Of a stretch of DNA of 48,701 nucleotides, positions 25,446 through 32,518 are shown piece by piece; the first letter of the stretch is position 1, and each line of letters opens with the position of its first letter. Source of the stretch: Allobosea sp. (lineage in GTDB: Bacteria; Pseudomonadota; Alphaproteobacteria; Rhizobiales; Beijerinckiaceae); NCBI GenBank assembly GCA_024231975.1, contig JAAEQB010000072.1, forward strand, positions 1 through 48,701, written 5' to 3'. A program made the position numbers and the translations under genes. The notes under the pieces are model-generated. The model ran no database searches and had not been told where the DNA came from. It worked only from the letters and a program-made list of their open reading frames with translations.

Positions 25446-25467
25446 AGGACGATGGGCGGATAGCCCG

Positions 25468-26502
25468 GTGCGCTTCATGACCCAAAGCCTTTTCCTCCGG
25501 GCTCTCTCCGGCGAGACCCTCCCCAAGCCGCCACTCTGGCTGATGCGGCAGGCTGGCCGGTATCTGCCGGAGTATCGCGAGCTTCGCGCCAAAGCCGGTG
25601 GCTTCCTCGACCTCTGCTACAATCCGGAATGGGCTGCCGAGGTGACCCTGCAGCCGATCAGGCGCTTCGGCTTCGACGCGGCGATCCTGTTCTCCGACAT
25701 TCTGGTGATCCCGCATGCGCTGGGCCAGAAGCTCTGGTTCGCCCAGGGCGAGGGGCCGAGGCTGGAACCGGTCGCCGACGAAGCTCGGTTCCGCGAGATC
25801 CGCGAGGAGATCGATCCGGACGTTCTCGCGCCGGTCTATGAGACAGTCAGGCGGGTGAAGGCATCCCTTCCCGGGGGAACTGCACTGATCGGCTTCTGCG
25901 GCGCGCCCTGGACCGTCGCGACCTATATGGTCGCCGGGCGTGGCACGCCCGACAAGGCACCGGCCAAGAATCTGTTCCGGCGAGACCCCGCCCTCTTCGC
26001 CAGGCTGATCGATCGACTCGTCGTCAACTCGGCCGCCTATCTCAACGCCCAGATCGAGGCCGGTGTCGACGCTGTCCAGATCTTCGACAGCTGGGCGGGC
26101 TCGCTCGGGCCGGAGGACTTCCAACGCTGGTGCATCGAGCCGACCAGGCGGATCGTCGATCTTGTCCGCGCACAGCACCCCCAGGCAAAGATCATCGGCT
26201 TCCCGCGCGGCGCCGGCGTCGGCATTCCGGTGTATGTCCGCGAGACCGGCATCGATGCCGTCGGGCTCGAGACGGAGATCGACCGGAGCTTCGTGCGCGA
26301 GGCGATTCAGCCGTTGGCGCCGGTGCAGGGTCATCTCGATCCGCAGTTGCTCCGGGTCGGCGGTCCCGAGCTCGACCGCGAGATCGAAGCGATCCGTGCG
26401 GCATTCGGCGATAGGGCGTTCGTCTTCAATCTCGGGCATGGCATCCTGCCGGACACGCCGATCGCCCATGTCGAGCGGCTGGTCGAGCTGGTTCGCGCCT
26501 GA
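25468..26502 (+). CDS. hemE: Uroporphyrinogen decarboxylase
   Basis: A 344-residue enzyme that removes four carboxyl groups from uroporphyrinogen III to give coproporphyrinogen III. Family signature 1 is in LMRQAGRYLPEYRELR (about 25-40) and signature 2 in IGFCGAPWTVATYMVAG. The catalytic Asp region is AAILFSDILVIP. The frame opens with GTG at 25468; ATG at 25477 is an alternative three codons in, and neither has a strong ribosome site. It reads away from the candidate origin and is followed 19 bases later by hemJ, making a small heme operon. Confidence 0.98.
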   Translation: MRFMTQSLFLRALSGETLPKPPLWLMRQAGRYLPEYRELRAKAGGFLDLCYNPEWAAEVTLQPIRRFGFDAAILFSDILVIPHALGQKLWFAQGEGPRLEPVADEARFREIREEIDPDVLAPVYETVRRVKASLPGGTALIGFCGAPWTVATYMVAGRGTPDKAPAKNLFRRDPALFARLIDRLVVNSAAYLNAQIEAGVDAVQIFDSWAGSLGPEDFQRWCIEPTRRIVDLVRAQHPQAKIIGFPRGAGVGIPVYVRETGIDAVGLETEIDRSFVREAIQPLAPVQGHLDPQLLRVGGPELDREIEAIRAAFGDRAFVFNLGHGILPDTPIAHVERLVELVRA

Positions 26503-26521
26503 CGCCTAGAGGACTACCGCC

Positions 26522-26947
26522 ATGGCTTACGAATGGATCAAGGCTTTCCACGTCATGGCGGTGATCGCCTGGATGGCCGGGATGCTCTATCTGCCGCGTC
26601 TGATGGTCTACCATGCCGAGGCTCAGACCGGCTCGATCCAGTCCGAGACTTTCAAGATCATGGAGCGCCGGTTGCTCAAGGGGATCATCAACCCCTCGAT
26701 GATCGCCACCTGGGTGCTCGGGCTTTACCTCGCCTGGAGCGGATTCGGCTTCAAGGGCGGCTGGCTGCACGGCAAGATCGCGCTGGTCCTTGTCCTCTCG
26801 GGTATCCATGGCTATCTCGTCGGCAGGGTCAGGGCCTTCGCCGAAGACCGCAATGACAAGCCGGCGCGGTTCTATCGCATCCTCAACGAGGTGCCGGCGT
26901 TGCTGATGGCAGGCATCGTCATCCTGGTGATCGTCAAGCCGTTCTGA
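26522..26947 (+). CDS. hemJ: Protoporphyrinogen IX oxidase HemJ
   Basis: A 141-residue integral membrane protein with four predicted helices. It oxidises protoporphyrinogen IX to protoporphyrin IX, the penultimate heme step, in bacteria without HemG or HemY. Conserved His in KAFHVMAVIAWMAGMLYLPR (about residue 10) is a proposed heme ligand, followed by KGIINPSMIATWVLGL and the C-terminal RILNEVPALLMAGIVILVIVKP. Placement 19 bases after hemE fits the pathway, and the hemE-hemJ-rho order is common in this group. Confidence 0.96.
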   Translation: MAYEWIKAFHVMAVIAWMAGMLYLPRLMVYHAEAQTGSIQSETFKIMERRLLKGIINPSMIATWVLGLYLAWSGFGFKGGWLHGKIALVLVLSGIHGYLVGRVRAFAEDRNDKPARFYRILNEVPALLMAGIVILVIVKPF

Positions 26948-26952
26948 GATCG

Positions 26953-26988
26953 CCGCGGTTTCCCGCTTGAGCGATTCAGGGAAAGCGG
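26953..26988 (+). terminator. Possible weak terminator after hemJ
   Basis: CCGC and TTTCCC (26953-26956, 26959-26964) can pair with GGGAAA-GCGG (26979-26988) with a two-base bulge, six bases after the hemJ stop. Only a short TTATC follows, so termination would be weak or Rho-dependent. Confidence 0.35.
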
Positions 26989-27082
26989 TTATCAAGCCTC
27001 TGCGCTTTTGTACGCGTCCTTCCCTATCGTCGACGGCTCGTGCCGCGGCTGCTTTCTCGGCCGACACGACTCCCTGACAAGT

Positions 27083-27096
27083 GGGCCTTCAGGCCC
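27083..27096 (+). other. Hairpin in the rho leader
   Basis: GGGCCT-tc-AGGCCC can fold into a tight stem about 70 bases before the rho start. Rho represses its own transcription by premature termination in other bacteria, so leader structure may matter, but this is a chance-level element by itself. Confidence 0.25.
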
Positions 27097-27164
27097 TTCG
27101 TCCCGTCGATCCCCCAATTGCTGTCCGGCCTGCCAGATTGCGGGCCTGTTACTCCGGGTACCCC

Positions 27165-28430
27165 ATGCGGGAAATCAAACTCCACGAACTCAAGGCGAAG
27201 TCGCCGACCGAACTGCTCACCTTCGCCGAAGGCATGGAGGTCGAGAACGCGAGCACCATGCGCAAGCAGGAGCTCATGTTCGCCATCCTGAAGCAGCTCG
27301 CTTCCCAGGAAACCGAAATTCTCGGCGAAGGCGTCGTCGAGGTCCTGCAGGACGGCTTCGGCTTCCTGCGCTCCTCCGATTCGAACTACCTGCCGGGTCC
27401 CGACGACATCTATGTCTCGCCCTCGCAGATCCGGAAGTTCGGCCTGCGCACCGGCGACACCGTCGAGGGCCCGATCCGCGGGCCAAAGGATGGCGAGCGC
27501 TATTTCGCCCTGCTCAAGGTCAACACGATCAACTTCGAGGATCCGGAGAAGATCAAGCACAAGATCCACTTCGACAATCTGACGCCGCTCTATCCCGACG
27601 AGCGGCTGAGGCTCGAGGTGCAGGATCCCACCAAGAAGGATTTCTCGCCGCGCGTCATCGACATCGTCGCGCCGATCGGCAAGGGCCAGCGTGCCTTGAT
27701 CGTGGCGCCGCCGCGCACCGGCAAGACCGTGCTGCTGCAGAACATCGCGCAGTCGATCACGACCAATCATCCCGAGTGCTATCTGATCGTGCTGCTGATC
27801 GACGAGCGGCCCGAGGAAGTCACCGACATGCAGCGCTCGGTGAAGGGCGAGGTCGTGTCCTCCACCTTCGACGAGCCGGCGACCCGCCACGTGCAGGTCG
27901 CGGAGATGGTGATCGAGAAGGCGAAGCGCCTGGTCGAGCATGGCCGCGACGTTGTCATCCTGCTCGATTCGATCACCCGTCTCGGCCGCGCCTACAACAC
28001 GGTGGTGCCGTCCTCCGGCAAGGTTCTGACCGGCGGTGTCGACGCCAATGCCCTGCAGCGGCCGAAGCGCTTCTTCGGCGCCGCCCGCAATATCGAGGAA
28101 GGCGGCTCGCTGACCATCGTTGCAACCGCGCTGATCGACACCGGCAGCCGCATGGACGAAGTCATCTTTGAGGAGTTCAAGGGCACCGGTAACTCCGAAA
28201 TCATCCTGGACCGCAAGGTGGCCGACAAGCGCATCTTCCCGGCGATCGACATCATCAAGTCCGGCACCCGCAAGGAAGAGCTCATCACGCCGCGCTCGGA
28301 TCTGCAGAAGACCTATGTGCTGCGCCGCATCCTCAACCCGATGGGTCCGCAGGACGCGATCGAGTTCCTCTTGGACAAGCTGCGCCAGACCAAGCAGAAC
28401 TCCGAGTTCTTCGACTCGATGAACACCTGA
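27165..28430 (+). CDS. rho: Transcription termination factor Rho
   Basis: A 421-residue hexameric RNA helicase. The N-terminal helical domain (MREIKLHELKAKSPTELLTF) is followed by the cold-shock-like RNA-binding domain (about 50-125, with GFGFLRSSDSNYLPGPDD) and a RecA-type ATPase with Walker A PPRTGKT (about 183-189), Q-loop KGEVVSSTFDEPATRH and R-loop region IEEGGSLTIVATALIDTGSR. Length equals the family norm. The ATG at 27165 begins the canonical N-terminus; an upstream in-frame extension lacks similarity. It is ended by its own intrinsic terminator. Confidence 0.99.
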   Translation: MREIKLHELKAKSPTELLTFAEGMEVENASTMRKQELMFAILKQLASQETEILGEGVVEVLQDGFGFLRSSDSNYLPGPDDIYVSPSQIRKFGLRTGDTVEGPIRGPKDGERYFALLKVNTINFEDPEKIKHKIHFDNLTPLYPDERLRLEVQDPTKKDFSPRVIDIVAPIGKGQRALIVAPPRTGKTVLLQNIAQSITTNHPECYLIVLLIDERPEEVTDMQRSVKGEVVSSTFDEPATRHVQVAEMVIEKAKRLVEHGRDVVILLDSITRLGRAYNTVVPSSGKVLTGGVDANALQRPKRFFGAARNIEEGGSLTIVATALIDTGSRMDEVIFEEFKGTGNSEIILDRKVADKRIFPAIDIIKSGTRKEELITPRSDLQKTYVLRRILNPMGPQDAIEFLLDKLRQTKQNSEFFDSMNT

Positions 28431-28437
28431 TGATCCT

Positions 28438-28477
28438 GGAACGGGGCTGGCTCGATAGAGTCAGCCCCGTTCCTTTT
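28438..28477 (+). terminator. Rho-independent terminator of rho
   Basis: GGAACGGGGCTG (28438-28449) pairs with CAGCCCCGTTCC (28462-28473), followed by TTTT. It starts 8 bases after the stop and lies just before the convergent gene ending at 28489. Confidence 0.92.
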
Positions 28478-28488
28478 CGGCCCATGCA

Positions 28489-28881
28489 TCAACCGAACGC
28501 CCGCGGCAGAGCCGGCGTCGGCTTGCTGACGATCTGGTAGGCATCCCGCCAGATGATCTCGTTCGGATCCGCGCTGTGGATCGCGCGAACCGGCAGACCA
28601 CCTTCCTCGATCAGCCAGGCGCAATAGCGCGCGCGGCTGATCGCTTCGGTGAAGCGCGGATCGAACCAGCAAATCCCGTGAATGGCATTACGGCGCTTGA
28701 AGCGCCGACCCAACCGATCCGGAACGGGCAGGTAGCGGTTGAACCAGTCGAACTGGTCGTCCAGCTCGGTCAGTATCCAATCGGGACAGGCGCTGCGGCG
28801 GATATACCAGGACGCCTGAAAGAAGCCGGCCTCCACCCTGCTGTAAGGGTGGATCAGCGGCGTAACGAAACGCACATACAT
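28489..28881 (-). CDS. Conserved-looking protein of unknown function
   Basis: A 130-residue protein I cannot assign to a family. It is Trp/Tyr/Arg-rich (FFQASWYIRRSACPDWILTE, DQFDWFNRYLPVPDRLGRRF, HGICWFDPRFTEAI) with a middle part that reads like a compact alpha/beta fold and a C-terminus ARYCAWLIEEGGLPVRAIHS then ADPNEIIWRDAYQIV. No signal peptide or membrane helix. The dense aromatic content and absence of Arg/Pro-shadow character make it a believable gene. It converges on rho with only the rho terminator between them. The 'PNEIIWRDAYQIV' end, with its Asp and Trp, suggests a folded domain rather than a tail. Confidence 0.75.
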   Translation of the reverse strand: MYVRFVTPLIHPYSRVEAGFFQASWYIRRSACPDWILTELDDQFDWFNRYLPVPDRLGRRFKRRNAIHGICWFDPRFTEAISRARYCAWLIEEGGLPVRAIHSADPNEIIWRDAYQIVSKPTPALPRAFG

Positions 28882-28953
28882 GGCTGCGGTCGCGGCTGCC
28901 TAGCCGCCGCGCTTTCTCGACAAGAATTCGGGGAAGGTTCTGGGAACGCGTCA

Positions 28954-28969
28954 GCCGCCCTTCGGCGGC
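28954..28969. other. Hairpin in the gap before the YyaL gene end
   Basis: GCCGCC-cttc-GGCGGC, a perfect 6-bp stem with a stable tetraloop-like CTTC, lies in the 244-base gap between the start of the unknown gene at 28881 and the end of the YyaL gene at 29126. It may help end the minus-strand YyaL transcript but lacks a T-run on either strand. Nothing else convincing lies in this gap. Confidence 0.35.
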
Positions 28970-29125
28970 CTCAGGCCTTATCCGAAGGGAGACGATTCAC
29001 GGACCGGATGCTGAGCATCGGCATGGAAGTCTCCGAAAGCGCGATTGATATCTGCCGCCACGGATATCTCCGAAGCGGGCGGCGCAAATACAGCGATTGT
29101 CGAGGCAGATCAAGCCATGAGGAGA

Positions 29126-31135
29126 TCAGCGCGCTGCGATGCGAGCTGACGCGACTGCCTCAGCCAGTCGATTCGGTTCCGTGACGGGCGGCAGGCATCG
29201 CCCGTGCAGGCAGACGAAGGCAGCACCTGTCCCCGCCTGTCTGACATAAGCATGGGCTGGGTGGTCGGCTGGCAAACCGGCTGCGTCGGGACAGTCAACC
29301 AGCATGGTCGTCAGATAGGGTAGTGCCAGTGCGGTTTGCCTGAAGGATTCTCGAGTCGGACCAGCCAGGACGATTTCGATGCCATTGCGGGCGAGGTCAT
29401 AGGCGTTGAGGATCGAGCCATGCGCCATCGGAGCATGGACCGCGGCAGCAAGCACAATCGCGAGAAATTGGTCAGCGCGCTCGCGATCCTCAGGCAGGCC
29501 GGCCTGCGCCGCGATCCGCAGCAGATTGGTGGCATGCAGGCCGTTGGCATTGGGCACGGCGTCGTCGTGAGTCGGCCTGGGTACGACCGGCAGAGCCGCG
29601 GAGTCGGCCTGAGTCATCCGCAAGAGCCCTGAGTCAGCCTCGCGGTAGTGCCGATCGAGATGACCACTCCAGCGCTTGGCGTGATCCAAGTATGGCTGCT
29701 CGCCGGTGGCGTCGTGGAGGGCAAGCGCCGCCTCGGCCATGGCGGCGTGATCGAGCGCGAAGCCAGGCGCGATCAACCGGCCAGCGCGGTAGGAATGAGC
29801 GAGACCACTGCCATCGGCCATGGATTCGGCAACGAAACGAAAGGTGGCGGCGGCGAGCTTGATCCAGTCCTTGCGGCCGAGGATGCCGGCAGCACGGGTG
29901 AGGCCGGAGATCATCAGCCCATTCCAATCTGCGAGGATCTTGTCGTCGCGGCCGGGCGGAATGCGCTTGCTGCGGAAAGACAGCAGACGCGCGCGGAGGT
30001 CGGCGAGCTTCGTGGCGATCTCTGGTGACGGATCGGGCGTACCCAGCCGGTTGAGGATGGCGTGGCCTTCCCAGTTACCGTCGGCGGTCACGTCATAGTG
30101 TCGGGCGAAGAGCGCAGCGTCGTCGGGCCCGAGAACCCCCGCCAGTTCGGCCAGCGTCCAGACATAGAACTTCCCCTCCACTCCTTCGGAATCGGCATCG
30201 AGGCTGGCGGCGAACGCGCCTTCCGGCAGGAGCATGTCGCGCCTGAGCCATGCGACGATCCCGTCTGCCGCCTCCAGGAGAAGCGGGTGGCCAGTGCGCG
30301 CCGCTTCGAGCGCATAGAGCGGGAGCAGCTGGGCATTGTCGTAGAGCATCTTCTCGAAATGCGGCACGAGCCAGCGCTCGTCGACCGCATAGCGGGCGAA
30401 GCCGCCGCCGAGATGGTCATGAATGCCGCCACGCGCCATCTGCATCAGCGTGCGGTTGGCGGCCGCGCGGGAGGCTTTGTCACCGCTGCGCGCAGCATGC
30501 CGCCAGAGCAGCTCGATCAGGCCCGGATTGGGGAATTTCGGCGCACCGCCGAGCCCGCCATGGTCGGGGTCGAAGCGGCGGGCGATCTGATTGGCGATCT
30601 CGTCGAGATCGGGCTCGCCGGCCTCTGCAACACGCTGCAGGCTTTCCTGCAGCGCCTCGCCGATAGCCGAGGCATTGCGGCCGATGCGCTCGCGATCGCT
30701 GCGATAGATGCCGGAGATCTGCCGGAGCACATCGATGAAGCCCGGCCGGCCATAGCGCGAGGTCGGTGGAAAGTAGGTGCCGCCCCAGAACGGCGCGCCG
30801 TCACTGTCGAGGAACATGGTCAGCGGCCAGCCGCCCTGCTCGCCAAGCGTATGCAGGGCGCTCATATAGACATGATCGATATCGGGCCGTTCCTCGCGAT
30901 CGACCTTGATGTTCACGAAGAGCTCGTTCATCACCGCGGCGATAGCGGGGTTCTCGAAGCTCTCATGCGCCATGACATGGCACCAATGGCAGGCGGCGTA
31001 GCCGACCGAGAGCAGGACGGGGCGATCGCTGGCGCGTGCCTGCGCGAACGCCTCTTCGCTCCACTCCCACCAATCGACGGGATTGCTCTGGTGCTGCAGC
31101 AGATAGGGACTGGCGGCTTGCTTCAGGCGGTTCAT
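29126..31135 (-). CDS. YyaL/SSP411-type thioredoxin-domain protein
   Basis: A 669-residue member of the DUF255 family (bacterial YyaL, mammalian spermatogenesis-associated protein 20). The N-terminal thioredoxin-like domain has a CHWC motif (Cys49 and Cys52 in YAACHWCHVMAHESFENP) and KVDREERPDIDHVYM. The rest is a six-hairpin (alpha/alpha)6-barrel like that of glycosidases and epimerases, with GGIHDHLGGGFARYAVDERW and PHFEKMLYDNAQLLPLYALE. Substrate and reaction are not established for the family; no signal peptide is visible, so it is cytoplasmic. It is divergent from mnmE with only 32 bases between starts, so their promoters must overlap. Confidence 0.93.
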   Translation of the reverse strand: MNRLKQAASPYLLQHQSNPVDWWEWSEEAFAQARASDRPVLLSVGYAACHWCHVMAHESFENPAIAAVMNELFVNIKVDREERPDIDHVYMSALHTLGEQGGWPLTMFLDSDGAPFWGGTYFPPTSRYGRPGFIDVLRQISGIYRSDRERIGRNASAIGEALQESLQRVAEAGEPDLDEIANQIARRFDPDHGGLGGAPKFPNPGLIELLWRHAARSGDKASRAAANRTLMQMARGGIHDHLGGGFARYAVDERWLVPHFEKMLYDNAQLLPLYALEAARTGHPLLLEAADGIVAWLRRDMLLPEGAFAASLDADSEGVEGKFYVWTLAELAGVLGPDDAALFARHYDVTADGNWEGHAILNRLGTPDPSPEIATKLADLRARLLSFRSKRIPPGRDDKILADWNGLMISGLTRAAGILGRKDWIKLAAATFRFVAESMADGSGLAHSYRAGRLIAPGFALDHAAMAEAALALHDATGEQPYLDHAKRWSGHLDRHYREADSGLLRMTQADSAALPVVPRPTHDDAVPNANGLHATNLLRIAAQAGLPEDRERADQFLAIVLAAAVHAPMAHGSILNAYDLARNGIEIVLAGPTRESFRQTALALPYLTTMLVDCPDAAGLPADHPAHAYVRQAGTGAAFVCLHGRCLPPVTEPNRLAEAVASARIAAR

Positions 31136-31167
31136 CGGCGGAACTCCGGCCCTGGCGGTATCGAGCG

Positions 31168-32472
31168 GTGAAAGCCTATCCGACGATTGTGGCGCTGTCC
31201 TCCGGTGCCGGACGCGCCGGCGTTGCCGTAATTCGGGTCTCCGGCGAGCGCGTCCGATTCGTTGTCGAAACGATCGCCGGGTCGATCCCCGAGGCGCGCA
31301 AGGCGACCTATCGCGCGCTGCGGGATCCCGATGGGGCGATCATCGATCATGGCCTCGTCCTGTTCTTTCCAGCGCCTGCGAGCTTCACCGGCGAAGATGT
31401 CGTCGAGTTCCACATCCATGGCTCGCGCGCGGTGCTGGCGCGGCTGCTCTCGGTCCTCACGGTCCTGCCCGGCCTGCGCCTTGCCGAAGCCGGCGAGTTC
31501 ACCCGTCGCGCCTTCGAAGCCGGCAAGCTCGATCTCGCCGCGGTGGAGGGCCTTGCCGACCTGATCGATTCGGAAACGGAATGGCAGCGCAGGCAGGCAC
31601 TACGGCAGATGGAAGGCGCTTTGGGCCAGGCGGCAGCCGAATGGCGCAGCGCGCTGATCAAGGCGATGGTGCTGCTCGAGGCCGAGATCGACTTTTCCGA
31701 TGAGGGAGATGTCGGTGGTCCGCTGATCGCCGAGGCGATTGCCGGGGCGCAGGGCGTGCTCGCTGGTCTGCGGGTAGCACTCGGTAGTTTCGCAGGGGGA
31801 GAGCGGGTTCGCGAGGGCTTCATCGTGGTTCTCGCCGGGCCGCCCAATGCCGGCAAGTCGAGCCTGCTCAATGCGCTGGCGCGACGCGACGTCGCGATCG
31901 TCTCGCCGATCCCTGGTACGACCCGCGATGCCATCGAGGTCAGGCTGGATCTGGGCGGTATTCCCGTCGTGCTGGTCGATACGGCCGGCTTGCGCGAGAG
32001 CTCTGACGAGGTCGAGGCTGAAGGCGTGCGACGCGCCCGCCATAAAGCGGCCCATGCCGATCTGGTCTTGCGTCTGCGCTCGCCCGATTCGGAGCCGGAA
32101 CGAAGTGATATTGGCACTACCGAGATCGCTGTCGCGACGAAGCTCGACCTCGGTGATCGTGCTTGCCCCGGTGAAGTCGGTGTGTCCGCCGTCACCGGTG
32201 CGGGACTACCGGAGCTGATCGAGCTTATCGCGTCTCGTCTCGTCAAGCTCGGTCAGGCAGAGCCTGCACTCGTCACGCGTGAGCGCCAGCGTGTCGCGGT
32301 GGCGGACGCGGCGACTGCGATCGATCGCGCCGCCCTTCTCCCGCAGGAGCAGCCTGAGCTCATTGCGGAGGAATTGCGCCTTGCTGTCCGGGCGCTGGAG
32401 CGCCTGATCGGCAAGGTTGATGTAGAGGACGTGCTCGACAGCCTGTTTTCTGGCTTCTGCATCGGCAAATAG
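31168..32472 (+). CDS. mnmE: tRNA uridine-5-carboxymethylaminomethyl modification GTPase MnmE
   Basis: A 434-residue GTPase that with MnmG modifies the wobble uridine U34 of certain tRNAs. The N-terminal tetrahydrofolate-binding domain (about 1-118) begins IVALSSGAGRAGVAVIRVSG; the inserted G domain has Walker A GPPNAGKSSLLNAL (near 223-236), G2 GTTRD and G3 DTAGLR. The C-terminal FCIGK supplies the essential cysteine of the family's CxGK end. The start is the GTG at 31168, which fits the family N-terminus; a longer frame overlaps the divergent YyaL gene. It leads the operon mnmE-mnmG-rsmG-parA-parB. Confidence 0.97.
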   Translation: MKAYPTIVALSSGAGRAGVAVIRVSGERVRFVVETIAGSIPEARKATYRALRDPDGAIIDHGLVLFFPAPASFTGEDVVEFHIHGSRAVLARLLSVLTVLPGLRLAEAGEFTRRAFEAGKLDLAAVEGLADLIDSETEWQRRQALRQMEGALGQAAAEWRSALIKAMVLLEAEIDFSDEGDVGGPLIAEAIAGAQGVLAGLRVALGSFAGGERVREGFIVVLAGPPNAGKSSLLNALARRDVAIVSPIPGTTRDAIEVRLDLGGIPVVLVDTAGLRESSDEVEAEGVRRARHKAAHADLVLRLRSPDSEPERSDIGTTEIAVATKLDLGDRACPGEVGVSAVTGAGLPELIELIASRLVKLGQAEPALVTRERQRVAVADAATAIDRAALLPQEQPELIAEELRLAVRALERLIGKVDVEDVLDSLFSGFCIGK

Positions 32473-32518
32473 GCGGTTTTCATTGACCTCGCGGCCCGGC
32501 TTGGCTAGCGAATTGCTT

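Larger units (their letters stand above)
25015..25467. other. Candidate chromosomal replication origin (oriC)
   Basis: This 453-base gene-free region lies between the DUF299 gene and hemE, the documented origin position in Caulobacter and the expected one in other alphaproteobacteria. Visible elements: a near-perfect parS (25233-25248), a TTAA-N7-TTAA CtrA-type box (25296-25310), DnaA-box-like sites TGGGGATAA (25138-25146) and tandem TGTGGAC (25358, 25369), an exact GGGATAACCCG repeat 40 bases apart (25140 and 25180), five GANTC methylation sites in about 220 bases, and an AT-rich stretch with a palindrome (25404-25448). The combination is strong, though no perfect TTATCCACA box is present. 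Confidence 0.82.

Noticed and set aside
27890..27905. CCACGTGC inside rho as a possible extra parS
   Set aside because: Only the central CACGTG matches; the flanks lack GTTT and AAAC.
29008..29184. A 58-codon plus-strand frame (MLSIGMEVSESAIDICRHGY start) before the YyaL gene end
   Set aside because: Overlaps the coding end of the minus-strand gene, has no ribosome site and no family resemblance; kept only as unannotated gap sequence.
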